Shown here one piece after another: positions 23,182 to 34,822 of a stretch of DNA of 64,000 bases (position 1 is the first letter of the stretch; every line of letters starts with the position of its first letter). Position numbers and translations under genes: made by a program. Source of the stretch: Rubellimicrobium sp. CFH 75288. GTDB lineage: Bacteria > Pseudomonadota > Alphaproteobacteria > Rhodobacterales > Rhodobacteraceae. The DNA is taken from contig NZ_WYDP01000005.1 of NCBI RefSeq assembly GCF_009904055.1, forward strand, positions 186,001-250,000, given 5' to 3'. The notes beneath the pieces were generated by a model. It saw only the letters and a program-made list of their open reading frames with translations. It ran no database searches and had not been told where the DNA came from.

Positions 23182-23223
23182 GCCGGGTTTCGTTACGGGG
23201 GGATACCCTCCGGTGAACCCGGC
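23182..23223. repeat. Strong intergenic palindrome between clpA and ribD
   Basis: An outer perfect 8-bp stem GCCGGGTT / AACCCGGC encloses a small internal loop and an inner 7-bp stem CGGGGGG / CCCTCCG (one G-T pair) with an ATA loop. It lies between the 3' ends of two convergent genes. It may serve as a bidirectional terminator or belong to a dispersed palindromic repeat family. There is no T-run. Confidence 0.7.
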
Positions 23224-23291
23224 TGATGCGAGGGAACCGGTCGGCGTCGCCCTCGGTCGGGCGGATGGCCCGCTCCGCGGCGCGGCGGAGG

Positions 23292-24410
23292 TCACACCGG
23301 CGGTCCAGCCGCGGCCCCCTCCGGCCGCCAGAGGCTGAGGATGTCCCCTCCCACCGGTCGCAGGGCACGAAGGACGAAACGCGGGGCGTCGGCAAGGCGG
23401 CCGAGCGCCAGCGGCCCCACGGCCGCAAGACCGTCTGCCCCCAGGGTCAGCCCTGCATGGAACTGCACCAGCTCGTCCACGAGGCCCGCCCGCAGCAGCG
23501 CGGCCGCCCAGGCCCCTCCCCCTTCGCAGAGCACCCGCATGATGCCCTCGGCCGCGAGCCGGGCCATCGCCCCGGCCGGATCGAGACCGGACGGGTCGGA
23601 CGGGACCGGCAGGCAGCGGATGTGCGGCCGCTCCGACCAGGCGGGGCGCTCGGCCCCCTCGGCATGGAGAAGCCACAGGGGCGTGCCCCCCTCGCCGCGG
23701 GCCAGACGGCTCTCGGGGTGAAGCGACAGCCCGCGCGAGGCGACGACGCGCACCGGTCCGGGACGCGCGCCCATCCCTCGCAGCGTCAACAGCGGGTCGT
23801 CGGCCCGAGCGGTGCCGCCGCCCACCAGGACGGCATCGTGGCTGGCCCGCAGCGCCTGAACCGCACGGCGGGCCGCCTCGCCGGTGATCCACCGGCTCTC
23901 GCCCGAGGCGGTGGCGATCCGTCCGTCGAGCGAGGCGGCGAGCTTGAGGGTCACCCACGGCCGTCCTTCGGCGTGCCGCAAGAGGAAGCCGCCCAGGTCG
24001 GCGCGGGCTTCGTCCTCGTGCGGCCCGACGGTCACGGACAGACCGGCCTGGCGCAGCCGGCGAAAGCCCTCCCCGGCGGTGCGGGGGTCGGGGTCGCGCA
24101 GGGCCGCCACCACGCGCGAGACACCGGCCGCGATCAGGGCATCGGCACAGGGGCCGGCGCGGCCCCGATGGGCGCAGGGTTCGAGCGTGACATAGGCGGT
24201 GGCACCGCGCGCCCCTTCGCCGGCCCGGGCCAGCGCGACTGCCTCGGCATGCGGCCGGCCTCCATCCGCCGTCCAGCCCCGTCCGACCACGCGCCCGTGC
24301 CGGACCAGCACGCAACCCACCGCCGGATTGGGCCAGGCCCGCCCTGCCGCGCGGCGCCCCAGGGCCAGCGCCACCGCCATCCAGCGGCGGTCCTCCTCCC
24401 GGTCGGGCAT
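23292..24410 (-). CDS. ribD: Riboflavin biosynthesis deaminase/reductase RibD
   Basis: Carries out the second and third steps from GTP to riboflavin. The N-terminal deaminase has the zinc site His54-Ala-Glu56 plus Cys79 and Cys88 (LEPCAHRGRAGPC). The C-terminal reductase half contains TLKLAASLDGRIATASGESRWITG and the CEGGGAWAAALLRAGLVDEL block. Length is 372 aa. Its ATG overlaps the nrdR stop (TGATG). ribE/ribB do not follow, so the pathway is split. No FMN riboswitch was recognised upstream. Confidence 0.97.
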   Translation of the reverse strand: MPDREEDRRWMAVALALGRRAAGRAWPNPAVGCVLVRHGRVVGRGWTADGGRPHAEAVALARAGEGARGATAYVTLEPCAHRGRAGPCADALIAAGVSRVVAALRDPDPRTAGEGFRRLRQAGLSVTVGPHEDEARADLGGFLLRHAEGRPWVTLKLAASLDGRIATASGESRWITGEAARRAVQALRASHDAVLVGGGTARADDPLLTLRGMGARPGPVRVVASRGLSLHPESRLARGEGGTPLWLLHAEGAERPAWSERPHIRCLPVPSDPSGLDPAGAMARLAAEGIMRVLCEGGGAWAAALLRAGLVDELVQFHAGLTLGADGLAAVGPLALGRLADAPRFVLRALRPVGGDILSLWRPEGAAAGPPV

Positions 24411-24877
24411 CAGGTCTCGGCCTGGTCGGCAGGGCGCAGCTCGGCCATGAAGCGGTCGAAATCGTCCACGGCCTGGAAGTTCATGTAGACGCTGGCAAAG
24501 CGCACATAGGCGACCGTGTCGATGCGGGCGAGCGATTCCATGACGATCTCGCCGATCTGGCGCGAGGAGATCTCGGTGTCGCCGAGGGATTCCAGCCGGC
24601 GGACGATGCCCGAGACCATCTGGTCGATCCGGTCGGGTTCGATGGGGCGCTTGCGCAGGGCGATCCGGACCGAGCGTTCGAGCTTCTCGCGGTCGAAATC
24701 CTCCCGCCGGCCGTTCGACTTGAGCACCACGAGGTCGCGCAGCTGGACCCGCTCGAAGGTGGTGAAGCGCGCACCGCAAGCGGGACAGAGGCGGCGGCGG
24801 CGGATGGCGGCATGGTCCTCGGCGGGCCGGGAATCCTTGACCTGCGTATCGACATGGCCGCAGAACGGGCAGCGCAT
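24410..24877 (-). CDS. nrdR: Transcriptional repressor NrdR
   Basis: An ATP/dATP-sensing repressor of ribonucleotide reductase genes. The zinc ribbon is formed by Cys3, Cys6, Cys31 and Cys34, followed by [18 protein letters not shown] and an ATP-cone ([22 protein letters not shown]). Length is 155 aa, as usual. It forms a coupled pair with ribD, a conserved order in proteobacteria. Confidence 0.98.
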   Translation of the reverse strand: MRCPFCGHVDTQVKDSRPAEDHAAIRRRRLCPACGARFTTFERVQLRDLVVLKSNGRREDFDREKLERSVRIALRKRPIEPDRIDQMVSGIVRRLESLGDTEISSRQIGEIVMESLARIDTVAYVRFASVYMNFQAVDDFDRFMAELRPADQAET

Positions 24878-24944
24878 CCCCTCTCCTCTCGCTGCTGGGC
24901 GCCGGGGGCGAGCATAGGCGCCTGGCCCGCCGAAGGGTAGCGCC

Positions 24945-26624
24945 TCACTCGGCCGGACGGAGGGCCGGATCGGGTTGCGGCCCGTCAGGGTCGGCCAGGC
25001 CGAGGATGCGGGACGTCCCGTCGGCCCCGGGCGAGTCCGCATCCCCCTCGTCGTCGTGGTCGAGCGCGATGGTCTTGCTGGTCCGCGCTCCCATTGCCTT
25101 GAGGTCGCTGACCTGCTTGACCAGGTTCCCGCGCCCCTGGACGAGCTGGCGATGCGCCTTCTCGTGCGCGCTGCGGGCGGTCTCGAGCGCGCGGCCCACC
25201 GCCTCGAAGCTGTCGATGAAGCCCGCAAGCTTGTCGTAGAGCCGGCCCGCGCGGTCGGCGATCCGCTCGGCATTCTCGTTGCGCCGCTCGATGTCCCACA
25301 GGTGGCGCACCGTGCGCAGGGCCATCTGGAGGGTGGTCGGATAGGCGATGCCGATGCCGCGCTGCATCGCATAGGTCGTGAGTTCGGAATCGTAGGCCCA
25401 GGCGGCGGAGACGGCCCCCTCGACGGGCATGAAGAGCAGCACCCAGTCCACCGAGCCCTTGACCAGGTGGTGATAGTCGCGCTGGGCGAGTTCGTCCACG
25501 CGGGCGCGTACATGGGCGGCGTGGCGGCGCAGATGGGCGTCGCGCTCCTCCTCGGTTTCGGCGGCGACCGCGTCGGCATAGGCGGCAAGGCTCACCTTGC
25601 TGTCGATGACCAGCGCCTTGCCGCCCGGCATGTAGAGGATCACGTCGGGGCGGCGGCGGTCCCCCTCCTCGGCATCCAGCGTCTCCTGCGTGACGTAGTG
25701 GGTGCCCTTCTCGTAGCCCATCAGTTCCAGATAGCGCTCGAGCTGCGCCTCGCCCCAGGCACCCTGGCGCTGCTTGTCGCCGCGCAGCGCCCGCGCGAGG
25801 TTGGCCGCATCCTGGCTGACCGAATGGGCCTGCTGGGACAATTCCCGGATCTGCTGGGCCAGAAGGGCACGGTCCTTGTCGGCCTCCTGATGGACGGCGC
25901 GCAGCTCCAGTTCGAAGCGGCCAACCTGCTCGCGGAAGGGGGCGAGGAGTTCCTGGAGCTTCTGGGTCTGGGCCTCGGTGAACTGGCTGCCGGTGTCGCG
26001 CAGGGTGCGCGCGGCCAGCGCCTGGAACTCTCGCGTCATCTCCTCGCGGATCTCGCGCAGGCGCGCCACCTCGCGCTCGGCGGCGGCGAGACGCTCGTCC
26101 CGCTCCGTCCCCAGGGCGGCATGGGCGGCCGAGAGGCGATGGAACTCCTCCTCGACGGAGCGGAGCCGCCCGGCCGTCCGGTCGGCTTCGGCGCGCAGGG
26201 CGGCCAGGGCGGCCGCCCCCTCCTCGCGCAGCAGGCGGACCGCCTCGGTATGGTCGGCACGCATCCGCTCGGCCGCGGCCTCGAGCCGTCTCACCCCCTC
26301 GGTGGCCTGCGCGCAGCGCGCCTCGGCCTCGGCGCATCGTCCCTCGGCCTCGCGGTGGGCGATGCGGAGCGTTTCCACCTCCGCCCGCAGGGTGGCGGCC
26401 AAGGCCTCGCGTTCGGCCGCGCTGCGGGCCTGTCCCTCGGCCCGTTCGCGGGCAGCCGCGGCCTCCATCCGCGCCGCCTCCGCCTCCCGCCGGGCCTCGT
26501 CGGCCTCCGCCCGCAACCGGGCGGCCTCCGACCGCGCGGAGCGAGCCGCGGCCAGCCCCCCGCCCGCCAAGAGGAGTCCGAGCGCACAGAGCGCGAGAAG
26601 CAGAATCGGCCCGTCGGTCACCAT
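24945..26624 (-). CDS. rmuC: DNA recombination protein RmuC
   Basis: A 559-aa membrane-tethered nuclease-fold protein that limits inversions and recombination at repeats. Residues 5-25 are a membrane anchor ([21 protein letters not shown]). About residues 30-200 are an Ala/Glu/Arg-rich coiled coil. The RmuC domain follows ([24 protein letters not shown], then [20 protein letters not shown]). The acidic C-terminus is disordered. Separated from nrdR by 67 nt. Confidence 0.93.
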   Translation of the reverse strand: MVTDGPILLLALCALGLLLAGGGLAAARSARSEAARLRAEADEARREAEAARMEAAAARERAEGQARSAAEREALAATLRAEVETLRIAHREAEGRCAEAEARCAQATEGVRRLEAAAERMRADHTEAVRLLREEGAAALAALRAEADRTAGRLRSVEEEFHRLSAAHAALGTERDERLAAAEREVARLREIREEMTREFQALAARTLRDTGSQFTEAQTQKLQELLAPFREQVGRFELELRAVHQEADKDRALLAQQIRELSQQAHSVSQDAANLARALRGDKQRQGAWGEAQLERYLELMGYEKGTHYVTQETLDAEEGDRRRPDVILYMPGGKALVIDSKVSLAAYADAVAAETEEERDAHLRRHAAHVRARVDELAQRDYHHLVKGSVDWVLLFMPVEGAVSAAWAYDSELTTYAMQRGIGIAYPTTLQMALRTVRHLWDIERRNENAERIADRAGRLYDKLAGFIDSFEAVGRALETARSAHEKAHRQLVQGRGNLVKQVSDLKAMGARTSKTIALDHDDEGDADSPGADGTSRILGLADPDGPQPDPALRPAE

Positions 26625-26690
26625 GCGCTCACACTACCCCGAAAAGGTTAAGAAAGTGTTCACGCGCGAGCGCCGGCGGTCAAGGCGCGC

Positions 26691-26963
26691 TCAGCCGAAC
26701 AGGCGCTCGCCCTGTTCGTCGATCATCTGCCGGGCCTTGAGCAACGACAGGCTGCGCGCCTCCTCGAGCGTGGCGGTGGTGTCGGCGCGGATCAGGTCGT
26801 GCACGCGGGGCGCGCCGTCCACCTCCTTCTCGATGCGCGCGGCGACGCGGAAGCGGCTTCCTTCCGGGATGGGCTTCGGGGTGATGCGAAAGCCCCTGTG
26901 CTCCTCGGCGGGCAGGGTTTCCCCGGCGGGCTTGCCGCCGAAGAGGCGCGACCAGAAGGGCAT
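26691..26963 (-). CDS. HlyU-family small protein
   Basis: A 90-aa protein of the HlyU type (PF10115-like): FRITPKPIPEGSRFRVAARIEKEVDG followed by HDLIRADTTATLEEARSLSLLKARQMIDEQGERLF. The name comes from a Vibrio haemolysin regulator, but family members have no clear DNA-binding motif and their function in alphaproteobacteria is unknown. Standing alone between rmuC and rpoD. Confidence 0.8.
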   Translation of the reverse strand: MPFWSRLFGGKPAGETLPAEEHRGFRITPKPIPEGSRFRVAARIEKEVDGAPRVHDLIRADTTATLEEARSLSLLKARQMIDEQGERLFG

Positions 26964-27054
26964 GGGACACCTCCCTGCGGAACGGAGCGGGTCCGCCCTT
27001 CTATCCTCTCCCGGTGCCGCAGGGCAACCGCCGCCGCCCGCCGCCCGGTCCCGA

Positions 27055-29040
<1,986 letters not shown>

Positions 29041-29083
29041 GCGGTGCTCCGTGGGGAAAACGAGGCGACTGGTCGGGGTCCCT

Positions 29084-29159
29084 GATTCGGTGATTCGGCC
29101 GGCCCGTCGGAGGCGAATCAACGGCGACCGGAAGTGATTCGCAACGGGGACGGTGATTC
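29084..29159. promoter_or_regulatory. Cluster of five GANTC sites upstream of rpoD
   Basis: GATTC or GAATC occurs at 29084, 29092, 29115, 29136 and 29155, four of them in the form TGATTC. GANTC is the target of the cell-cycle DNA methyltransferase CcrM in alphaproteobacteria. In DNA this rich in G+C one would expect roughly one site per 300-400 bp, so five in 76 bp is a marked cluster inside the probable rpoD promoter region. Regulation by methylation is inference. Confidence 0.5.
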
Positions 29160-29197
29160 CCCGAAGATGGTCCATCTGGGGTGCGCCGCAGGCGGGG

Positions 29198-31195
29198 TCA
29201 AGGGCGACGGGGCCTGCGGGCATAGTCGATCCGGCCGAAGACCAGCGCGGCCCTGTCCTTCTCGTCGCGGTCGAGCGCCACCCCGTTGGGGGCGAGGATC
29301 ACGTCGCGCGTGTCCTCCGCCTCCTGGCGGCGGGTGGGATCGAGCGCGGCGGCGGCTTCGGCCAGATGGCGCGTCACCCATTCGCCCTCGGCGGCGGCGA
29401 TCTCCTCCTCGCCCTCGCGCAGGGCGGCGGCGTGGATCTGGCGTCCCTCGAGCCGCGCGAGGGCCTCGGCCAGGTCCAGCCGCGCGGCCTCCTCGGCCTC
29501 GCCCGCGGGGCGGAGCGGAAGAAGCGGCGCGCGCGCGAGCAGCGCCGCGACGGCTTCGGCCCCGATCTCGGCAGACAGGGCGGCCGCCGGATCGGGTGCG
29601 TCCGCATGGCGCAGCAGCGCGTCGCGCAGCGCCGCCTCGGCCGGATCGGGGCAGTCGAGCGCCTCGATGGCGGGGGCGAAGGACGCGACGAGGCGCGGAT
29701 GGGCAAGGCAGAGGGCGAGCACCGCCCGGCGCAGCCCCGTCTCGGGACCGGCCCGCTCGGCCCACAGCACGTCGAAGAGGATGTTGCGCACCGGCGTCGC
29801 CGGAGGGAGCGCCAGGGCGCTGCGGCGCGCGGCGGCGGTCGGCGCCGCGGCGGGTCGCGGGGCGCCGGCGCGGCCGCGGGCGGACGGCGCGAGCGCCGGG
29901 GCTCCGGCTGGCCGGGACGGCGCCCAGAGGGCGCGCGTCAGGCGACGGAACTCGTCCTCGTAATGACGGCGCAGGGCGGGGTCGCGCACGGTCCTGGCGA
30001 TGGCGGCCAGCCGACGGTCGAGGGCGGCGCGCCGTTCGGGCGAGTCGAAGACCTGCCCCTCGGTCTCGCGCCGCCACAGCAGCGCCACGGCGGGCTCGGC
30101 CGCGTCCACCAGCGCCTGCATGGCCGCGCGACCGCCCTGACGGATCAGGTCGTCGGGATCGAGCCCCTCCGGCAGGAGGGCAAAGCGCAGACCCTGCCCC
30201 GCCTCCATGCGGGGCAGGGCCAGGTCCACCAGGCGCAGACCCGCCCGCAGGCCCGCCGCGTCTCCGTCGAGCGCGATCACCGGCTCGGGCGAGAGGCCCC
30301 ACAACAGGGTCAGTTGCTCGGCCGTCACCGCCGTGCCGAGCGGTGCCACGGCCCCGGCCAGCCCCGCCTCGGACAGGGCGATCACGTCCATGTAGCCCTC
30401 GGCGACGAGGAGCGGCGCCCCGCGGCCCACGGCTTCCCGCGCGCGGGCGAGGTTGAACAGCGTGCGGCCCTTGTCGAAGATCGGCGTCTGGGGCGAGTTG
30501 AGATACTTGGCGCGCGCGCCCGGATCGAGCGAGCGGCCGCCGAGCGCCACGGTCCGCCCGCGCGCGTCGCGGATGGGAAAGATCACCCGCCCCCAGAAGC
30601 GGTCGTAGCGCCCCCCCTGTCCCTCGCCCACGAGGCCCGCCTCGAGCAGCAGATCGGCCGGGACGCCCTTCTCGAGGAGCGCGCGCGACAGGCCCTGGCG
30701 GTCCTCGCCGGCCCAGCCGATCTCCCAGCGGGCGATGGCCTCGTCCGACAGGCCGCGGCGCGCGAGATAGGCCCGGGCCTGCTCTCCCTCGCGGCGCGAC
30801 AGCAGCAGGCGGTAATGGCGCACCGCCATCTCCATCACCTCCACGAGGCGGGCCGAACGGGAGGCGGCCTCGGCGGCGCGGGGATCGCGCGCGGGCAGGG
30901 CAAGACCCGCCTCCCGCGCGAGGATCTCCACCGCCTCCATGAAGGACACGTTCTCCGCGTCCTTGACGAAGCCGATCGCGTCGCCCTTCGCATGGCAGCC
31001 GAAGCAGTAGAAGAAGCCCTTGCGGTCATCCACGTGGAACGAGGCGGTCCGCTCCTCGTGGAAGGGGCAGGGCGCCCAGAAGTCGCCCCTGGACGGGTTC
31101 GACCGGCGCTGGTCCCAGATCACCTTGCGCCCGACCACGCGGCTCAGCGGCACGCGCGCGCGCAACTCGTCGAGAAAGCCCGGCGGCAGGGTCAT
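29198..31195 (-). CDS. dnaG: DNA primase DnaG
   Basis: Makes RNA primers at the replication fork. The zinc-binding domain (Cys43, His46, Cys64, Cys67), the RNA-polymerase core with a TOPRIM site ([20 protein letters not shown] and [14 protein letters not shown]) and a C-terminal helicase-binding domain are present. The Ala/Pro-rich linker around residues 430-470 is long. The size of 665 aa is normal. It forms a dnaG-rpoD pair, the usual macromolecular-synthesis arrangement. Confidence 0.98.
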   Translation of the reverse strand: MTLPPGFLDELRARVPLSRVVGRKVIWDQRRSNPSRGDFWAPCPFHEERTASFHVDDRKGFFYCFGCHAKGDAIGFVKDAENVSFMEAVEILAREAGLALPARDPRAAEAASRSARLVEVMEMAVRHYRLLLSRREGEQARAYLARRGLSDEAIARWEIGWAGEDRQGLSRALLEKGVPADLLLEAGLVGEGQGGRYDRFWGRVIFPIRDARGRTVALGGRSLDPGARAKYLNSPQTPIFDKGRTLFNLARAREAVGRGAPLLVAEGYMDVIALSEAGLAGAVAPLGTAVTAEQLTLLWGLSPEPVIALDGDAAGLRAGLRLVDLALPRMEAGQGLRFALLPEGLDPDDLIRQGGRAAMQALVDAAEPAVALLWRRETEGQVFDSPERRAALDRRLAAIARTVRDPALRRHYEDEFRRLTRALWAPSRPAGAPALAPSARGRAGAPRPAAAPTAAARRSALALPPATPVRNILFDVLWAERAGPETGLRRAVLALCLAHPRLVASFAPAIEALDCPDPAEAALRDALLRHADAPDPAAALSAEIGAEAVAALLARAPLLPLRPAGEAEEAARLDLAEALARLEGRQIHAAALREGEEEIAAAEGEWVTRHLAEAAAALDPTRRQEAEDTRDVILAPNGVALDRDEKDRAALVFGRIDYARRPRRP

Positions 31196-31242
31196 GGCGG
31201 CATTATCGCAAGGCGCCCGGCGATTCTGCCAGCGCCGGGCGA

Positions 31243-31698
31243 TCAACTCTGACGCAGGCCGGCAAAGAAGTCGCGCAGCAGCGCGGCGCAGGCGGCCTCG
31301 CTGTGCCCGCCATAGAGGTCGGGGCGGTGGTGGCATTGCGCATGCGAGAACACGCGCGCCCCGTGCCGCACGCCGCCCCCCTTGGGATCGTCCGCCCCCC
31401 AGTGGAGCCGCGCGAGGCGCGCAAGCCCAATGGCCGCCGCACACATGGCGCAGGGCTCGAGCGTCACCCAGATCGCGTGACCCGGCAGCCGTTCGGAGCC
31501 CGCGGCGGCACAGGCGGCGCGGAGCGCCAGGATCTCGGCATGGGCGGTGGGATCGGCAAGCTCCCGCGTGCGGTTGCCCGCGCGCGCCACGATGCGCCCG
31601 GCCGGATCGGTGATGACGGCGCCCACCGGCACCTCGCCGCGCAAGGCGGCGGCGCGCGCCTCCTCGAGGGCGGCGTCCATCTGGCTCGCGAAGGTCAT
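31243..31698 (-). CDS. tadA: tRNA-specific adenosine deaminase TadA
   Basis: Converts A34 to inosine in the arginine tRNA anticodon. The zinc site is His53 (HAE, with Glu55 as proton shuttle), Cys83 and Cys86 (LEPCAMC). Length 151 aa. The domain is also found in other cytidine-type deaminases, but the pattern DPTAHAEILALR is typical of TadA. Divergent from the pseudouridine synthase gene, 75 bp away. Confidence 0.95.
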   Translation of the reverse strand: MTFASQMDAALEEARAAALRGEVPVGAVITDPAGRIVARAGNRTRELADPTAHAEILALRAACAAAGSERLPGHAIWVTLEPCAMCAAAIGLARLARLHWGADDPKGGGVRHGARVFSHAQCHHRPDLYGGHSEAACAALLRDFFAGLRQS

Positions 31699-31773
31699 GG
31701 GACCACGTGACAGGCAGGGCCGCGCTTGCCAAGCCCTCTGGTCGGCCGTCTCCGAAGGGCGTATGGGCCGCGC

Positions 31774-33474
31774 ATGAGCACCGATCCCGACAGGCCTGAC
31801 CCCGAGGAGCCTTCCGCCGCACCCGACCCGTCCCCCTCCGCGGGGGAGCCGGCCGAGGAGGCCCCGCGCCCGGAGGCCGGCGAGCGCATCGCCAAGGCGC
31901 TCTCGCGCGCCGGGGTGGCGTCCCGCCGCGATGCCGAGCGCATGGTGCTGGCGGGACGGGTGCGGGTGAACGGGGCGGTGGTCGCCTCTCCCGCCACCGA
32001 TGTGCGCCCCGGCGACCGCATCGAGGTGGACGGGGAACTCGTCCCCCCGCCCGAGGCGACGCGGCTGTGGCTCTATCACAAGCCCGCGGGTCTGGTGACG
32101 ACCGAGCGGGACGAGGAGGGGCGGCCGACCGTCTTCGACAACCTGCCGGAGGACCTGCCGCGCGTCATGAGCATCGGCCGGCTGGACCTGTCGTCCGAAG
32201 GGCTTCTGCTGCTGACCAACGACGGCGAGATCAAGCGGCGGCTCGAACTGCCCTCGACCGGCTGGCTCAGGCGCTACCGGGTGCGGGTCCACGGCACGCT
32301 GAGCGAGGAGCAGATCGAGGCGCTGCGGGCGGGCCTGACGGTGGACGGGATCGAGTATCAGCCGATGGAGGTCGCGCTCGACCGCGTGGTGGGGGCGAAT
32401 GCCTGGTTCACGATTGGCCTGCGCGAGGGCAAGAACCGCGAGATCCGACGCGCCATGGAGCATCTGGGCGCGCAGGTGAGCCGCCTGATCCGCATCAGCT
32501 ATGGCCCCTTCCAGCTGGGCGACCTGCCGGTGGGGGAGGTGGAGGAGGTCCGCCCGCGCGTGGTGCGCGACCAGCTCGGCCTGAAGCCGCCGGAGGCCGA
32601 GCCGAGCCGCCGCCGCAAGGGCGAGGGGCCTGCGCCCCAGCCGGCCGCTCCCCGCCCGCGGCCGGCCCGTCCCGTCCTGGCGCCCGCCGGCACGGCCGGG
32701 GCGCGCGTGGCGCGCGCGATCCGGCCCAGGGGGGCCCCGCCCCGGCCCGGCCGGCCGGGGTCCCGGGGGGCGGAGAGGAGCGGCGAGGACCCCTTCCCGC
32801 GCCAGCGCACCTGGATGCGCAAGGACGGGCCCGACGCGGCGCCCGAGGCGGCCTCGCCTCCCGGCAGGACCCGGCGCGACGGCGAGGGACGGGGCCAGCG
32901 GTCCAGCGGGGCGGGGCGCGGCGCGCCCGGAGGCGAGGAGCGGCCGCGCCAGCCGCGGAGCGCGGGCTACCGCAGCCATCGCGACGGGCCGGGGACGAGC
33001 GGCGAGCGGCCGCGTCAGGCCGCAGGCCGCCGCAGCTCCGCCCCGCCGGACGACCCCGGAACGCCCGAGGCCCGCCCCCGGCGGATCCGGGCCGAAGGGG
33101 ATCGCGCGGCCCGCAAGCCGCGCGCGGGCGGCGCGCGGCACGGTCCGCGGCCGGAGACGGCCGGCGGACGGCCGGGCGGGGCGGACCGGGCGGTGGAGCG
33201 GCCGGGCCGTGCCCGGACCCCGGAGCGCCGGTCGGGAGACGAGCGGACAATGCGCCCCCGTGGCGCTGGAAGCGGCGGCGCGAAGGCCGGCGCCAAGCCG
33301 CGCTGGGACGCGCAGGCCCGGCGGAGCCGGACCGGCGCGCAGGCCGATGCGCCGCGCCCGGCCCGGGCGGACCGTCCCGATCGGCCTCCTCCGGGGCGCC
33401 CGCCGGCAGGCGGGGGGCGCAAGCGGCCGCCGGGGGGCGACCGGCCGGGCCCGCGCCGCCCGCGCAAGGGATAG
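31774..33474 (+). CDS. rluB: RluB-like 23S rRNA pseudouridine synthase with long basic tail
   Basis: Residues 1-30 are acidic and Pro-rich. About residues 35-85 form an S4 RNA-binding domain (RIAKALSRAGVASRRDAERMV). The catalytic domain follows with the active-site Asp in GRLDLSSEGLLLLTNDG and ends near residue 270. The remaining ~295 residues are low-complexity Arg, Gly, Pro and Ala. RluB/RluE/RluF members modify 23S rRNA; RluB is most likely from size and sequence order. The tail probably binds RNA non-specifically, as in many Rhodobacteraceae homologues; its length here is large. Confidence 0.88.
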   Translation: MSTDPDRPDPEEPSAAPDPSPSAGEPAEEAPRPEAGERIAKALSRAGVASRRDAERMVLAGRVRVNGAVVASPATDVRPGDRIEVDGELVPPPEATRLWLYHKPAGLVTTERDEEGRPTVFDNLPEDLPRVMSIGRLDLSSEGLLLLTNDGEIKRRLELPSTGWLRRYRVRVHGTLSEEQIEALRAGLTVDGIEYQPMEVALDRVVGANAWFTIGLREGKNREIRRAMEHLGAQVSRLIRISYGPFQLGDLPVGEVEEVRPRVVRDQLGLKPPEAEPSRRRKGEGPAPQPAAPRPRPARPVLAPAGTAGARVARAIRPRGAPPRPGRPGSRGAERSGEDPFPRQRTWMRKDGPDAAPEAASPPGRTRRDGEGRGQRSSGAGRGAPGGEERPRQPRSAGYRSHRDGPGTSGERPRQAAGRRSSAPPDDPGTPEARPRRIRAEGDRAARKPRAGGARHGPRPETAGGRPGGADRAVERPGRARTPERRSGDERTMRPRGAGSGGAKAGAKPRWDAQARRSRTGAQADAPRPARADRPDRPPPGRPPAGGGRKRPPGGDRPGPRRPRKG

Positions 33475-33657
33475 GACGGGCGCCCGCCCCTTCACAGCGC
33501 GCGCGGCCGCTCCCATCTGCGGCAGGCGCGTTCGGAACGCGACCGTCTTCGCGGCGTTGACGGGCCGGACAGGCGGCGGGCGCCGGACAGGCAGGGGCCG
33601 CGCAGGCGGGCGGAGGATGCTCTTGCCGCCCGGTGGCCGCGTAAGGGAGAATGGGTC

Positions 33658-33885
33658 ATGGCCCGGCTGATCCTTCTGCTGATGCTGTTTGCGGCGCTCG
33701 CCCTTGCGGTGGTGGCGGCGGTGCTGCTGCTGCGGGTGCTCCGGCTGCCCCTTGCCACCCCCCTGCCTGCTCCCCAGACGGAGGACGCCATGCCCCGCAC
33801 CGCGCGCAACGTGGCCTATGCGCTGCTGATCCTTCTGCTGCTCGGGGTGACGAGCGGCCTTCTGGCCGGGCCGGCGGTGCCCTGA
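33658..33885 (+). CDS. Small two-helix membrane protein
   Basis: 75 aa with two clear membrane helices: LILLLMLFAALALAVVAAVL and, after a 20-residue polar loop, NVAYALLILLLLGVTSGLLA. Its TGA overlaps the ATG of the XpaC gene (TGATG), so it is almost certainly translated with it. No known family. It may be a membrane partner of the XpaC/TelA module. It follows a 183-bp gap after the pseudouridine synthase gene that I would assign to the operon promoter, though no boxes are clear. Confidence 0.7.
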   Translation: MARLILLLMLFAALALAVVAAVLLLRVLRLPLATPLPAPQTEDAMPRTARNVAYALLILLLLGVTSGLLAGPAVP

Positions 33886-34796
33886 TGGCCCAGCGATTCG
33901 GCGGACGGTTCAGTCCTGGCGGTCCCTTCGGCGCGCGGGCGCAGGGCGGCTCGGCCCAGGACGAGGCGCTGCGCGAGGCCGCGGCCGAGGCCCGGCGCGT
34001 CGATGCCGCCGGCGCGCGCGCCAACCTGATGATGTTGCCCCCGCTGGTCGCGGCCTTCACCGGCCTGTTCGCGGGGCCCGTCGGCCTCGTGCTGTCGCTC
34101 GGCGCGGCCGCCGCGCTGGGCCTCGGGGCCTGGCTCCTGCGCGAGGGGCTGCGGGCCGAGGCCGCCTTTCACGCCCGCCCGACGGCACGCCGCCCCGCCG
34201 TGCCGCGCAAGATCATGGCGGCGATCCTCACGGCCGGCGGCACCGCGCTCGCCGCGCTCGCCGCCGGGCAGGAGGCGCTTGGGGCGGGTCTCTATGCGGT
34301 GGCGGCGGGGGGCCTGCACCTCGTGGCCTTCGGCCTCGACCCCTTGCGCGACAAGGGCGCCGAGGGGCTCGACGGCGCCCAGCGCGACCGCGTCGCCCGC
34401 GTCACCGGAGAGGCCGAGGCGCATCTTCTCGCCATGCGCGAGGCCGTGGCGACCCTGGGCGACCGCGCCCTCGAGACGCGCGTGGCCGGGTTCGAGGCGC
34501 TGGCGCGGCGGATGATCCGCACCGTCGAGGAGGACCCCCGCGACCTCGCCGGCGCGCGGCGTTATCTGGGCGTCTACCTGATGGGCGCGCGCGATGCGAC
34601 GACCAAGTTCGCCGACCTCTACCGGCGCACCCGCGACGAGGGGGCGCGGCGCGACTGGGAGGCGCTGCTTGGGGATCTGGAGACACACTTCGCCTCCGCC
34701 ACCACGAAGATGCTGGAAGGCGGACGCGAATCCATGGACATCGAGATCAAGGTCCTGCGCGACCGGCTGGGGCGCGAAGGCGTCAGGCCGGACTGA
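33885..34796 (+). CDS. xpaC: XpaC-like membrane protein (5-bromo-4-chloroindolyl phosphate hydrolysis family)
   Basis: 303 aa. After a Gly/Arg-rich start there are hydrophobic segments LMMLPPLVAAFTGLFAGPVGLVLSLGAAAALGLGAW-like and a second pair around residues 105-150. A cytosolic C-terminal half (ARVTGEAEAHLLAMREAVATLG, then RRYLGVYLMGARDATTKFADLYRR) matches the XpaC/PF10112 family. The enzymatic name is historical; the family is genetically tied to TelA, which follows 26 nt later. A membrane-stress role is inferred. Confidence 0.8.
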   Translation: MAQRFGGRFSPGGPFGARAQGGSAQDEALREAAAEARRVDAAGARANLMMLPPLVAAFTGLFAGPVGLVLSLGAAAALGLGAWLLREGLRAEAAFHARPTARRPAVPRKIMAAILTAGGTALAALAAGQEALGAGLYAVAAGGLHLVAFGLDPLRDKGAEGLDGAQRDRVARVTGEAEAHLLAMREAVATLGDRALETRVAGFEALARRMIRTVEEDPRDLAGARRYLGVYLMGARDATTKFADLYRRTRDEGARRDWEALLGDLETHFASATTKMLEGGRESMDIEIKVLRDRLGREGVRPD

Positions 34797-34822
34797 GACC
34801 CCACGAGGAGGGAGAGACCCCC

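Noticed and set aside
23087-23291. Possible riboswitch (cobalamin, FMN or ZTP type) in the clpA-ribD gap
   Set aside because: The conserved core sequences of these classes do not match, and the element lies downstream of both genes rather than in a 5' leader.
24878-24944. FMN riboswitch upstream of nrdR-ribD
   Set aside because: The gap is only 67 nt and lacks the conserved FMN-element blocks.
31085-31110. Sequence resembling a tRNA T-loop (GGGTTCGACC)
   Set aside because: It lies inside dnaG, with no cloverleaf around it.
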